Shown here: piece by piece, positions 23,985 to 38,286 of the stretch
Layout: every line of letters begins with the position of its first letter
Position numbering within the stretch: position 1 is the stretch's first letter
Source of the DNA: Wuchereria bancrofti
Taxonomy: Eukaryota; Nematoda; Chromadorea; Rhabditida; Onchocercidae
DNA length: 64,000 bases
Direction of reading: 5' to 3'
NCBI GenBank assembly: GCA_005281725.1
Contig: SSBO01000012.1
Span: forward strand, 14,251,088 to 14,315,087
Translations under genes and position numbers: made by a program
The notes under the pieces: model-generated
What the model saw: only the letters and a program-made list of their open reading frames with translations
What the model was told of the DNA's origin: nothing
The model's database searches: none

Positions 23985-26900
23985 TCATGCTGACGAGATG
24001 ATATGTCCGAAGTGATCCATCGAGGTTATGCAGTTACCATCGGACACAACCATTCCACTGCGACTTACGTGAACACGTTTCAGTCCTCTCTTCACAAATG
24101 CCTTATCATCTTCCTTCAATTTTTCTTTAATAATTGTAAAAACTTAGATGAATTTTGAACTTTGAGATAATGCAATAAGCAGATTCTTTTACGATTATTT
24201 AATCAAAATTTACCATAAATATTTCAAATCTTCCCATTTTTTTCTTTTCTCTAATTAAAGAATCATTGTTCCCTGATGAATTTTGCTGATAAATTCTTTA
24301 ATGTTATTTTTGATTAGTTAAGCTAAATACGATAAAAAAAAATATATCGACAAAATTTCACTTTGTCCATTTATCAGTTCGCTCGAAATTTCTTTTTGAA
24401 ATATCATAAAAATTGCAATAATAACGATTATAAAAGTGAATGCTAACCTGAACAGCCATATCAACCATATTTGTGCGCACATGTACGATACTATCAAATG
24501 GTGAGCAACTGATATGTTTTGGACGACAGTTCACCTCCACATCACCGCGTTCATCTTGTTTTATGTAAACTCCTTAAAATATTCAATCTTTTTAATCTTC
24601 TCACTCATAAAACATTGATAAAAATCAGGTTAATTAAGTATATTTAATTTAAATAAAGTTTTTATGACAGAAAATGATCAATTATATGTAAACAAGAAAT
24701 TACACAAAATGAATTCAATTAAAAAGAAAAAAGGAAAACCATTAATGGTAATGGTGAGAGTACCATCACGTGTTCCGTAACGAGCTTCTTGTGCAATTTC
24801 ATTGCATAGTTCTGTGAACTGAAATAAAACACAATTCGAATTTATATATGAATTTAAATTCATACATATATTTAATCGAGTATTTCATTATAAATGATGT
24901 AATTACAGTTATATTTTATCTTTTGCTGTGGAAAATAAACTAACACCAAAAAGTCTTCATTTTCTTCATATACTTTGAGTATTTCTAGTTTACTGCTATG
25001 GTTCTCATATATTCTATGTAATACTTTTTTTTCCTTTCTATATATTTCTCACTTATTTTTTCGTTTTATTCAGTTACAAAATACTTACCTTCTTTTTTCT
25101 CTCTAAAATAATAGGAATATTTTTATGTAACAAAAAGATAAAAATACGTCTGCATGACAAAGTTAAAATTTGTATAAGTAATTAGGAGTGTTAATTAAAT
25201 AAAAACTTCTAATAATACTCTTTCATTCCTTTGAATTATCATTCATCTCGAAATTCAAAAAATTTTTCTAATTGATGTTTGAGTATTTCTAGTTTACTGC
25301 TATGAAATTTGTTAAAATTCAACGAATTTTTTTCCATGGGAATTAAAAAAAAAAGTATGAAGAAAAAGTTTGACCTGATCACCATTTTGTGAATCAGTGA
25401 AAAACATATGCACAGTGAAATCATAATCCAAACTTGGGAATTGTAAACGTCCAAGAGAAACAGGCAAAGTGCCTTTAAGAATTGTCGAAGATACCAAATA
25501 AGCTTCGGTAAGATGTGACATCGTGAATAATACACCCTGTGTACCGAATACTGCTGCTTTTTCATTTACTAAAACTAAATACAAATTTTAAACTTTTCAA
25601 TTCTAATTTAAAATATGTATTAAATTAACCTTTTTACATGCGTTTATTACAGTATGTTATACTGCATTATGTCAATGTTATTTGCAAGACAAACTTACAA
25701 TTTGACCCGAAATTACAGAAAACTTTCTCTTCCTGCTGAAATATGCGAGCTTTTTTATGCAATAAGCATGAGCTACTACCATTTCCATTGCAAACTGCCT
25801 AAATTAGGTTAAGTAATTAGAAAATATGATTTTTGGCCTACTATATTTGAATACTATCATTTTCTGGGTTAGTGTCTATTAAAGAGATTAATTCCAGTAT
25901 TATTAATTTAAACAAAATATTAGACTTCACTCTTCAAGGTTTATATTTCTATTTTGTTTATTTTTACCGAAAATTTATCGTGGCAAAGAACTCGGACAGC
26001 TCGATCAACTGCTATCTGAAATTAATATTGCCGCAAAAAAAGCGAGAAAAAAGAAAGATGAAATTTTATAAAAAATAATAGCCGAAATGTAATATTTCAT
26101 TAACATCAACTCTTAATAATGATATATGACACTGTTGATTGATGAAATTCTTAGAGAAAAAAACTAACAATAAAGACGAATTACAAATAATTTTATTGTA
26201 TCAATATTTTTTTTCTTTGCTTCCAATAGTTTTCTCACATGAAAATATGTTTTTCAAGAATTTGAAAAATTTTTTAAACATTTAACCTCAACTGTAACAC
26301 CTTTATTGAGTAAAATTGAAATGGTTCCTGTTGGTGTGGCATAAATGATTGGAAATTTTCCATGTCTTTGGTTGAAAATTGCATTATTGCTAGAAAAATG
26401 GCAAGTTTCATTTACAGGTGATGGATCTGAAATAAAATTAGGATAATTTATTTTTTGTAATAATCGTAATTCGCAATAATATGGTTTATTTATTATTTAT
26501 CAATTTTTATTTCAATGATATTTTATTAAAACAACGACTAACTTTCATTATTGATAAAATATTCTGTTAAGCGTTGGGAAGTGGGTGCAGAATTATGACC
26601 TCGTGAACGTAGTGATACGCTACCGCGCCAGTTACGACTAGCACGTAATGTTCCATTATGAAATGTTCGTGTGACTTGCGATCTATGACTGAAATAAAAT
26701 TTTACCTCTTAGGTGTGTTTTTCGTGAAAATAAGTAAAGGACAATGTTTCAGGTCTTTGTGGCCTAAAATAAAATATAATCATCATTCATTATGACTAAT
26801 CAAAATTTTGTTCTTTGTAAGTATTACTAAAAAGGAATAAATTACCAGATATAGGATGGATTATTTTCAGGATCTTTACATGTTACCTGAATGAATTTGT

Positions 26901-28707
26901 ATACGAGTTAACATTTTTCGATGATTCAAAATTGGCAGCAGTACGCTGATTTCCATTTCCAGCGCTGTGTTTTTCAGGTGCATTTCTAGTTACCCTTACA
27001 GTATCTTTAGTGTGATCACTTATTGTACCGGGATACCACCGTCGCCAACCGTTGCCATTGCAGCCAATGGTCGAGTGAGGACGCCAGTAATCACGTGAAG
27101 TGTAAATTGTTGAACGAGACCTACCCAATACTTACAAATATTTGTGCATTCATAATATAACTGAACAACCTAGGAATTTTCGGGAAAGAAAAATTGAAAA
27201 AAGCTTTAAGGAACCTTAAAACGATAAATTTTCTTGTTTTTCTTCTTTTTTTCTCTTATTATGTTTTATTTCTTTCATACTTTAATGTAAATCAAAAGAT
27301 TTGTAAAAAGAAAAGTGAAAAGTATAAAATTCAAAAATTTTGAATTTCAGATGAGATATATTTTTCTCCTTTTACAGTACATAAAAGTGTTTTGCTGGAC
27401 ATAATATCAAATAGTTGGGTTATGGGAAAACTGAATGTGTTAAGTGAATGAGAATTTACCCGCAGTTAATGGAACCACGTCCGCCATAACCAGCGTAAAA
27501 GACGTTACCACGACGACGGCTTTCATTCATTGGGTGCACTGTTTGTACCTGAAAAGTATACTTTTCCAAAAAAAAAAAATTTTTTAACATTAAACACAAA
27601 ACTATCATGATACGGTTGAAACGCAAATTAAATCTTTTCACGGTTCCACATGATAGTCTTGCGGGGAGATAATATAATTTCATTTTACAAATCTGAAACC
27701 AACGTGGCATCATGAGAATACGTGCCCTCAAAATCAAAAAAAACACGTGCCCTCAAACACCGAACGTGCTGTAAAGAAGGTTAGGAATGGTGGGAAGTGC
27801 ATTAGGAGTTGTGAAGATAGCAATTATTATTATTATATCTTAAATTTATAATTGAACATAACGAACATAAGTGTTAAATTTAAATTTATGATCAGTTATG
27901 AGTAATTTTATGCAAAGAAGAAGAAAATTATTTAAGTTTGAAATTATTCGGTTAGAAAAAAAGGAAAAAAACGAAAGAACTTTTTTATTTTCAGTTGATT
28001 TCGTATCAGTTTTTAGCAGTTTTGATGACTTTTGACTATTAGCATTATCACTAGCAGAATGTGAGACAATTGATTCGATGACAGATTTCGTCGGGTCATC
28101 GCTATTGCGAATGTTACTCATCGCTTGCTTCTTCGATTCTTTGCCTAATTTATCCTTCCGTGGCTAAAAACTGACAATTACTATCTTTAAAAACTTTTAT
28201 CGTTATACCTCACGAATTAAACAGTTCGATCTGAATCAGACAACAGCCTATTCCTTTACTTTTTTCCTCATCCTACTTTCTTTTCTGTAAATTTACTTCA
28301 GTTAAGTAAAGAAATAAATAATTTTTACTTATAAATATTTGGCAGATCATAAAACATGCATTTTATGCTATATTGATTCAGCTTATTCAGTTTGTTCTTT
28401 GATTATTAGCTGCGATATAATAATTGGGAGTGTATTATTATTATTAATTATGCGCGTCAATTAATAGTAATAATAACGACGGACTAATAATTAATTTCGT
28501 TTTGATTTAACAAATAAGTTTTATCAGTGAATAGCAACGTACTGATATCAAATCTTTTTCCTTATCCGTGACACCTCCCTTTGGTGACGAAGCATTGGAT
28601 GAGGGTCGTGTCACCATATGATATGGCGATGATGAGTCATTGTGCTTGGTATTATTATTCGCTGTTGCTGTAGCCGTCGTTACGGTTGCATTCGACGCTT
28701 CAGACAT
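23985..28707 (-). CDS. unrecognised 529-residue protein, 11 exons
   Basis: Exons in transcript order: 28707-28543, 28163-27981, 27548-27460, 27120-26887, 26688-26543, 26426-26287, 25798-25699, 25574-25375, 24818-24740, 24572-24448, 24113-23985. All junctions are GT..AG, phases agree throughout and the 530 codons have one stop, at the end. There is no signal peptide. Residues 1-120 are Ser/Asn/Thr/Lys-rich and probably disordered. Residues 117-275 are Arg/Gly/Ser-rich with several Trp (GNVFYAGYGGRGS; RDYWRPHS). From about 290 a folded-looking domain follows, with GKFPIIYATPTGTISILLNK, then AVCNGNGSSSC, GVLFTMSHLTEAYLV and a C-terminal VSRSGMVVSDGNCITSMDHF. The basic Arg/Gly part could bind RNA, but that is inference. 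The last acceptor (24113) is the least certain. I do not recognise the family. Confidence 0.85.
24974..25304 (-). repeat. 27-bp perfect direct repeat pair inside an intron
   Basis: TTTGAGTATTTCTAGTTTAC followed by TGCTATG occurs at 24974-25000 and again at 25278-25304. Both copies are in the intron between exons 25574-25375 and 24818-24740 of the unrecognised gene. This is a short segmental duplication with no obvious function. Confidence 0.85.
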
Positions 28708-29713
28708 CTCTCGTATCTCGGGAAAGTGTACTTTTCTAGTATGAGTAGTAACTTTAATGATAACAACAATAATGATTAATAATGGATAATCAATAATGAT
28801 AATAATGACAAATAGTAGTGTTGATAACAATGATAACAATAATATTTTTTTATTAATGATTTAAACAACATTTAATAAAATTCGAAAGAAAAAAGAAGAA
28901 ATGATAGCATCTTTTTCTGGATGAAGTTGGTGAGTACTATAGCAAAGCAGAAGAATATCTTTTTTTTTAAGTTTTTTTTTAAAGTCAATAAAACGCCAAA
29001 GTCTATATTGGATCAATTTAGATTAGACACAACTGTCTTATAAATTGATTTTCAGTTTATCTATTCCATCGAAAAAATCATTAATTTGTTAGTAAATTAA
29101 AGTAGAAAGTTCTCTTTTTTTAAGTTACTTTAAAAAGTCATACAATTATTTGAAAATATTTGCTTATTAAAGTTAACCAATCATCTATAAATATTTCTTC
29201 CTAGTTGATATTACTGAAAGAATTTACCTCTAAATTCCCACTACTCACCACAAAACTATGAAACAATGCGACAAGACGAAGCGACTGTTAAACTGACAAT
29301 GAGGTAATAGCTTAAGAATGGCACAGTGGATAATTATGCAAATTTAAAAAAAAAGACCATTTTTAAGTCATTTCAAAATTTGCATATATGCAAATTACCT
29401 ATTTTAAGATGAAGAAAAGAATTAAGTTAACCATTTGTATCAATGAATTATCAGTGAATCAAAAATTCTTTAAAAAGGGGTTAAAATTATTTGGTTTTAT
29501 CACGCAGAGTCAGAATTAGTAGACTAATTGTATACGTACTAATTCTGCTGGCAATTATTATCACTATATATAATCCTTTACAACTTTTTTCATTTTATTT
29601 TTGTGCGACAAATATATTTTTATCATTTTATTAACTTTTTTCTTAATGTTTACAAATTTTTCAAATTAATTTGAACATATAATAACATTTTCATGTCATA
29701 AGAACTTATAAAC
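28708..29713. other. intergenic region between two minus-strand genes
   Basis: About 1 kb between the 3' end of the UNC-93-like gene and the start of the unrecognised 529-residue gene. It contains an AAT/GAT-rich tract at 28740-28850 just upstream of the latter start codon and, on the minus strand, AATAAA at 29594-29599 about 115 bp after the UNC-93-like stop. No exon seen. Confidence 0.5.
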
Positions 29714-32700
29714 CTATAGGTTGTTATTTCCGCATACAATTGAAATAGAAGTAGTATGCTTGGCAGAGGAAACAATTTCAATTTCCCGCAAATGTATCTT
29801 CCAAGCAATTGTGAAACATATCGATGCGGCAATTAGACTAACAGCCAAAATTATCATTTGAGTATGCAAATCCAGCACTGATGAATAGAAAAATGATGCG
29901 CATGTTGTCGTCGACTAAAAATAGTTCAACTTTTTTGATAACAGTAATGACGATAGCAGCAATAATAATAATAATAGCAATATCACTTCAACAAATATCA
30001 ATTATTTTCATAAAAATTGTGCTTGAAGAAAAGATTCAAGTCGGTTAACAACTATAAAATAATTCAATTTCACGGATATTTTGTTTACCTGTCTGTTTAT
30101 TTTACAATTTTGAAAGCTTTCTTTTAATGTCACTGAATTTGAGAACAAATGCAAAAAAGAAAGAATATGCGACTATTAATTACATTACAGTAATTAACTT
30201 TTAAATCATTCCGATATGTCAGACGTATAAAACATAATGTCAAATGCGCTAGCTAAAAAAGAAGAATGCTTAAAGGCTAATAAATTTTCATTACGATTTA
30301 TTTGAAATGAAATATTTTATTAAACTATCATAAAAGATGTCTAAGTTATCTAATTACCTCAATTTTCTTATATTTGCGAAAAATGATCGAAACAGAAATG
30401 GTAACATTACCTGAAAAAATTTACTTAATGCAAAAATTTGTGATGAACTTTCACGATCATACATTTTCGTGAGCACAGCTGTTCGTAACGTATTCCAACA
30501 ACTATCACCGATGCATATTAACATTCCAATGACAAGCCATATGGAAAGACTAAAATAATTATTTTAAAAATTCGAAAATTTTCGGAAATTTTCAAAGCAT
30601 TTCAAGAACTAAGTAACAGTTAAAGGTTTTCAAGATGTAAAAAAATTAGAGATTTTAGTAAAAGATTAGAAATTTTAACATAGATTTTTCTATTTCGAAA
30701 TTTTATAGAATCTATTCTTTTTGCTTGTCGAGAATTTTCGAACAGATTTATCCGTCTAATATGAAATTTGAGCAAAAATGTTTATATATTTATTAAATTA
30801 GTAATGACCTTGGTGATAAATAAGTAGCACCATTTGTTGGCTTCAAATTTGCATTCTTTGGAAAAGCCAAACAAACTCCCAAAAAAGCTAACAGATATAA
30901 TGGTAGTGCAATTAGCATTGTTGGCATATATCCAAAGTTCTTGATTCGTTTGCTTAAAAAACTGATAAAACAACCACCTGTAATGATATTTCTAAAATTT
31001 TAGAAATATTGTTTCCAAAATTCATTTTTTTCTCGTATTAGTCATTCTGAAACATTTTGCATTAACTACATCTAATTTCAAAATGCGGAAAAAGATTTTT
31101 AAACAAATATTTATCTAAATTTAATTCAGTAGATTGGAGATAAAAACGAAATGGTTAACAGAATGAAAAGTAAAACCTTCAAATATGGCAATAAGCAAAA
31201 AAAAAACTGTTTGAAAGTATTTTATTTTTGTTTTTCTTCTCAAATTAAAAAAAAATTGTCATAGTTTAAAATTCATAAAAACCTCACTATAACTCACAAC
31301 AGGGAAGATAGAAAAACTAGATTAAAAAATAAAAGGAAACTAACACTATTAATTTATGAAAAAAAACGTTATTATATTGCTTCTAATTCGTTCCAAGAAA
31401 TTGATATCACGTTTTCCTTATCATCCATCACTGATAAAATGATTATTCTCTCTTCTGTTTTCTTTTTCTTTTCAATCTTCAAATGTCATAGACAAATATT
31501 TGTATCACTAACCAGAAATTTGCGATGCTGAAGTAATAAATGCATAATATGCAATAATTTCATTACCAAAACCGATAACTGATTTTGAAAATGATAAACA
31601 TGAAGGATAAATGGTTATGTAAAGTGATAATGATAAACCCATAAACATGAAACATATGGCTAAGAAATATACTTTTATGTCGGTAAGCAAACGTACACTT
31701 TTTCCTAAAAATTTCACAGCATTTTTTTTACCACTGATTTAAGATTTAAAATTGAAAGTGAAAGGTTAAATATTTCACTGAAATTAGCAAAATTTAAATG
31801 CTTCATGTATTCTCTTATAAATTTCTTTTCGTCTTTTTTTTTCGATCTGAAATATAATTTGGATAATTCAGATAGTAATTAGGCAAATTTTTTAAACTTT
31901 CAAAATTAGCTAAATTGGTAAATAAGAATGAGATGAATTGTGCTATTGAAACAATTAAGAGGCCATCCGGAAGTTATGCCATGCTTTAGGATACAAACCA
32001 AATAACTAATTAAGAACCAAATAACTAATTAGGAACCAAATAACTAATCAAATAACGATTAATTAATTAGTGAATTAGTTCATTTATTATGTTTGTTAAA
32101 TTTAAAGTAATTTCAGTAGTTTACTTATGGTTGTTAAGAAGCTGTCACGTTTCGTTATTGACTGATTGGAATGACTGGGTAGCAATGCGAATAAAATATT
32201 CGATAATATTGTAAACGCTGATAATCCACCAAAAATATATCTGTCAATATTTCATAAATATAAACAAATAAATTTAAATCTACCTGCAATTTTAAAATTG
32301 TAACGTTTCTCTGAGCTTTAATAAGCATAGATTATTGCAATTTTTAGATTTTTCTAACTTAAACATATGCCGTACTGGTTTTTTGCTAAATTTGATAGTA
32401 ATTTCCATATATGCAAGGATTTCCTTCCTTTTTGTAGATCTATCGGACATTATGGGTGAACGCTTCTGATTCATAATTCTAATTCATAAATGTTTTATCA
32501 AACTTTTAATTTGGAAATGACAATAGTTTAATAGTTGGCTCATTTCAACCTTCATTTTTTGAAAAGTTTTATTATTAGACTTAAATGTGATGAAATTAAA
32601 AGCTCTACATCAGTGATTACTCTTGTTGTCCACCGGTTTATTATCCGGATTAGAATACTATGCTAAAGATTGTAGAAAAATTGACTAATTATATAATAAG

Positions 32701-34747
32701 GAAATTTTGCAGAAGTTTTAAGAATGCGAATCAGTTTTCTTTCGGATTGCTAAACGAAGCGGATTATTCGGCAAAAGGTCTGACTATTAGCTAATCATTC
32801 AAAAAAAAAAAATGCAACTATTTAAAGAGTTTGTTTTCGGAAATTAAAATTCTTTGGCAGTAATTGATTATTTACTGAAGCATTTATGTCTTTAAAAAAG
32901 AAGTTAATTAAAATGAAAACAGGAAATATTGGATAAAAATGTGGAAACCGTTCGAAAAATCGATGACTCAAAAATAGAATTCTCTTTGAAACTATTTGGT
33001 ATAAGCTTCCAAATTATCATCTTTTCTTGATTTCGTTAATTACTGAATCAAGCGTTTTCTTTTCTTTTTTTCTTTAAAACGTTAATTACCTAATTAGTTC
33101 CATTGATATCGTTTCTGCTTCACCAGTTTTATTAAATATTATAAGTAAGAGCAGACCACCGAAGATGAGACTGAAAAATATATGCTTTTGCTAGAGATCA
33201 TAACAACGATACGTAAGGTCAGTATAGCGTTGTTCAAGTTATTATTTGTAATTTTTAACATTTGTAAGTAAAAAAAGGCGAAAAAAAGTGCCGCGAAGTA
33301 AATAAAATTTAAATTGAATAAAGATTAGATGCAACTAAAATAAATAAAATTCATTCTTTTTAACTTTCCTTTTTTTGCTATTTACATAGCACGTGTGTTA
33401 TCAGTAGTCACGTGTTACGTTTAATTTTAAAGGAAGTGTGATTAATTATATACATTATCCTCATTCTATTAGATGTTTTTTTTTTCTTTTTTAATTAATA
33501 GCTGTAATTTCAGTATGTTTTAATTTTAGTACATTTATTATGAAAGAGAAAAAAAATGTGCAAACCTAACAAAATTGATACCCCAATGAAGACCGCTATT
33601 TCGTGATTCATTGCCAAACGTTGTTATTTCTTTCATGTAAACACCATGACCGGTCCAAATAACTGCAATAGCAATCGCTGCTACTTTAAAAAGAAAATAA
33701 TCATTCCAATCATTAAAAAAAAAAAATATTATCAAATATTTCAATGAAAAGATAACATTCTATTAATATTTAAATTCGTAATGATTAATAAGATTAATAA
33801 TATTTTCAAATAAAAACTATTGAACTATTACTATATGATCTGAATAAAATCAATGGATAATCACATCCTTTAACAATAAATACATTTTAAAAAAAGGCTT
33901 ACGAGCAGCTGCTAAACCCATTAAGGCAGATGCAATATAAAAGACATAACTGTTGACAAGCATAAATGTAACCATAAATGTTGTATACAGTACGCTTGCT
34001 AAGAACATTGTCCATTTAGCGCTCAAATAGCTTACCACAAGTGGCGTAATAAACGTTGATAACGTGAAAGTAAAATAGGTAATACACATCCTAAATTTAT
34101 TCCTCATCTTTTTGCTATATAATTTATTCTTTAAAGAAGCAAATTTCTTCATTAAAATCGATCAATGTAATAGTAAATATTACATTCCTTCTTTTCCTTT
34201 CATTAAATAATTTAATGTAGCTAATTTATTGAAAATGTTCTATGCTGCAAAATAATATTTAATCACTCAAAATAAAAAATTAATCAAATCATTAATTATC
34301 TACTCAATTTATTATTTAATGTATTTTTTCAAGTCTAAGTTTTATGCAATGTTAAATTGCTTCATAGTAGTACTTTCAAATAAAATTTTAATTAAATTTA
34401 TTTAGTAAAAAACTTTGTTTTTTTGTTAACTGAAATTTTTCTGAGTAAAAAATTTTCGCGCTTATTTATTTCTTCTTTTTGGAATAGATGAATTTTATCA
34501 AAATTTAACAACTGATTAAAACATTATAGATTAAAACATAAATCATATGTAAATTTACTTACCCGTAATATCCAGCATGGGCAGATATTCGATCGGGATA
34601 TGCGTTTGATACAGATTGTAAAGCCGTTTCAGTGATATATGCTTGGGTATCAAAGCCAGCAAATACCAACATAAATGCCATACCAAACATAATTACGCAT
34701 GGCAATTCAGAATTTAAACCAATTTTGGCATAAAATTTATTTGACAT
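29714..34747 (-). CDS. UNC-93-like major facilitator superfamily protein (462 residues)
   Basis: Exons in transcript order: 34747-34563, 34090-33903, 33683-33566, 33170-33090, 32240-32125, 31704-31513, 30977-30809, 30549-30411, 29914-29714. The 463 codons stay in frame. The protein begins MSNKFYAKIGLNSELP, then a membrane helix with GMAFMLVFAGFDTQAYITET, followed by RISAHAGYYG and SRNSGLHWG, all hallmarks of the UNC-93/MFSD11 family. About 10-12 hydrophobic segments follow, with the late GDSCWNTLRTAVL helix. Length matches the family (about 450). UNC-93 of C. elegans modulates a two-pore potassium channel in muscle; most relatives have no defined substrate. The start ATG lies 38 bases after a TTTGCAG acceptor (34786), which suits spliced-leader addition. 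The cytosolic loop near 32130-31700 has several competing acceptors; I chose the one at 31704 because it keeps the family reading (RKSVRLLTDIK). Confidence 0.88.
31996..32055 (-). repeat. 19-bp unit repeated three times in an intron
   Basis: AACCAAATAACTAATTA recurs three times with short linkers, between exons 32240-32125 and 31704-31513 of the UNC-93-like gene. It probably arose by replication slippage. Confidence 0.8.
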
Positions 34748-37700
34748 TTCTTTTACTAGCAAAATTTTTGAAGCAAATTTCAAATCTGCAAATCGATTAA
34801 ATTATTTTAATTTTCATCAAAGTAGGCAATTTAATTAAGAAAAAATATTGTTTTTTAGCTTGAAATAGTCACATTTCTTCGCTCATTTCAATTTTATAAC
34901 ATTCTAATATCATTTAGTACAAAAATGTTTCTTTTTTTTTCAGAGTAAAAAAAAACTGTTCAAATAATTTTTCATTGAAATGCAAAAAATCAAAGTTTGT
35001 GAAAATTACTTCATAATGACATAGTTTGTTAAGAAATTTCATTTAATACTTATAAAGAACACATTGAAAAGATTGTAATTAATCATATCTTCAACACTAA
35101 ACTTATCATATCAGTATCAAAAATTTTTGCAAAGTCCTTATCAATAAAAATTATTATGCTTATTTAGTTGTTTAATTAATCTTTCGCTTTAAATTTTCTT
35201 TTTATCAAAATAAAGAATTAATTATCAGTGAAAGTGTTGATAAGTATAATAAATTTTTGCGAATAATAATAAAAGGAGAAAAAAAGACTTCCAAATAATT
35301 CGAGACGAAAGGTTAATGAGTTTAAGAATACTGAGGAGGAAGTAAGGAGGAAGTAAGTTACACTAGAAGGCGGGCAGAGCAAAAGAAAAATAATTGGGTG
35401 ATGCTCTATCAGAACAATAATCACTAAACGATTTTGATAAAATATCATCACTAATTAAAACTATGAAAGAAAAAATTATGTCACGTCAAATTAATCAGTC
35501 GCATATAATTTAGCCTAAATTGCTAATTAATTCCCTGCAGGATGCATAAATTTGGGTGTTAATTTATTTTATGCAAAATAAATTTATTAGTTCTATTATT
35601 GCTATCATTCTAATCATTATTCTTGCTAGTATCATATTATTATCATTTTATTTTTAATATTACCATTCATTTAGCCATGATAATATTTATATAACAATTC
35701 TGATTTGTCTTCTTAGAATTTTTTTGGTGATAACAATTTCTTTGTTATCAGATTCAAGCTTCTATTAGAAATAATTCTTCTAAACTAAGATTATTACGGT
35801 TTTCTTATTGAATGATCAATCCGTAAAATATGTAATTTCCCGATAGGTTGCAAATGAGGATGGATTCTGAGAAAAATGAAATAAAATGTCGCACATTGGA
35901 AATTTAAATGATTCCTGAAGAAACTTTCACGTAGATTAAAAAATAAAAAGATAAAACGAGAATAAAATAAATGAGACTGAAAGTAAGGATTAGAGTGAAA
36001 CGGTAGTAAAAAAAGGAAGTATTCACTTTTTGGTATTAATCGGATTATTATTTTAATCGAAAATATCATTTATACTGTTTGTTTACTTTGGTTTAAGTGT
36101 GATAAAAATCAACTGAGAAGATTTAAAAATAGATTTTCTACATTGTCTTCTATTTAAAGAAACGGAATCCGAAATGGCTTTAATCTCGTCCGATTTAATT
36201 ATCACTGCATGCAATAACTGTTGTATGTATAATATCTTATTATCATATTGTATTGTTCATTGACAAATAACAGGGCAAATTAATTATTTATCTGAATTTG
36301 ATTCAGATAAATTGAACAAATAATTTTAGCCCTAGCATCATGCTTTTCCAGCTATTTCATCCAAATATTTATAATGGGCAAAATCATTATTTGTTAAAAT
36401 TTAATTTCTACTTTTCTCGATAGGCTATAAAACTTTTCGCAAAGATTTTTTGAGTTATCATCTTTGAAATTTTTTACATCTTAAATTTCAACTTTTCAAT
36501 TCTACCATCACTTTCCTAAAACGAAAAAAGCTGTTTTTCATAATTAACATCATTACACATTATTTGTTGTTTTTCAATTAAAATTAGAAAATTCATTGAG
36601 CTTGATTTTATTTCCATATTGAACATAAACTTAAATGAAATAAACATATGTAAAAAGCATTTTCCACTAATATCCAATTATGAAAGAATTAAACTGTCAA
36701 GATTTAAGGCTATCGTTGTTTTCCCAAAAAAATAAAATGCAAACAAAATCGCAAAATGCTGGACTTATTATTATCATTTCTGTAAATATTTTTCTAATAA
36801 TTGAATTAAATAATTGCGTTATAGAAATCCATGAAATTCACGTAACAAATGAAATAATAAAAGTTCTTAATTTTAAAATTTAAATTTATTTCCATCTATT
36901 TGCTCAATTTATTCATTTTATAGAAACGGGATGATAATAAAAAGGAGAAAAAAGAACAAAATATGTTAAAAATAAGTTTTCAAATTTTAATCCTTTTTAA
37001 TTCTGATGAAAATTTATAATTGCTGAGGAGCAAATTAAGGAGCAACTGTTTTTTTAACTTTCAAGAATAGGTAAATAATTTTTGCCTATTAATAGTGCTT
37101 CGTTTTTTCTTCCCATATATGATGATGAATCAACAAGGGGAAAGCCATTATCAAAAATTTTTGAAACCGGTATTTCGGTTAAACAAGCAGAAAAGGAAGA
37201 AATTATTTATGTTCAACTTTTTCTGTTTTTGTTAAATCTCTTTTCTTTTTTTAGTTTTTTTTTTTTTTTTTCATTTTTTGTTTTTTTCAATTAAATAATG
37301 ATAAATGTTATGGGAAAAAAGTAAAAATTATTAGCTAAAAATAATTGTAGTATTATACAAAAAAACAAAAAAACTATTTATTTTTGGCAAAATATTTGCA
37401 TCTTATTACTCTTTAAGAGAGAATTTAATGAATATTTTAATAAATTTTATTAAATGAAACAAACAATTGCATTTTAGTTTTCTGTAGAAAGCGATATGCT
37501 TCTATAATTTTTAGTTTTTTTTCATAATATTTGACAATAAAGAGAATTTGTGCTTGAAAATTTTCATCGTTATCTCTTTTATATTCTTTTTTTTTTCATG
37601 AGAATATTTTTTGATAACATATTTGAAGGAACATTTTTACAAAACAATGGCTGGAAGAAGTTTTTATTTTATCTTCCCAAGGAAATTTGCCAAATATGTA

Positions 37701-38286
37701 ATTAAATTAATGATCACTTCGTGATGTTGCACTCTATAAAATGTTTTGTGATTTGACTGAATGATTTGACTGTTCTACTCATTTCTTCAACTCATATCAA
37801 AATAATCAAATCTTTTGATTCTTCCTAAGAACAAAAAAGAAATGACACAATTCTTAGTTTCATTGTTTCTGTAAGTTTTATTTCTCATTCTTTGATATTT
37901 TTGAATCACTTTTACTTTAACAAAACCAAAGTAAATAAAGTAATGTATTTTACGTATTTGAATGAATGGAATGCTTTTACTTTCTTTAAATTGAAATTGA
38001 CTTCAAAAATTTCATTTTTAAAGTTTAAGATAGATATTGAAATAAACGCTAGTAATTTCGGATTACAAATTATCGTACCAGTGATTATCAGTCAAGTGTA
38101 CAATTCCTTTAATGATAACATAGTAGGAGACGGGGTATGCGTTTTTGTAATTTCGCCTTTATATTAATATCCAAATCCTTTTTTGAATATCGTGCGAATT
38201 TTTCCAGATATGTTTATAAACTATCTGCTAAGAATAACTAATTTTAAATTATTTAAATTTAACCAGCTGTAATTTTCAGTCACTGA
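34748..38286. other. intergenic region
   Basis: About 3.5 kb of AT-rich DNA. The first bases (to 34786) are the probable 5' UTR of the UNC-93-like gene. Reading frames of 60-90 codons at 35.2-36.1 and 36.7-38.2 kb are rich in Phe, Ile, Lys and Asn and show no splice-consistent or family signal. No gene supported. Confidence 0.5.

Noticed and set aside
37082..37294. 70-codon frame ending in a Phe run
   Set aside because: Its C-terminal half is a translated T homopolymer.
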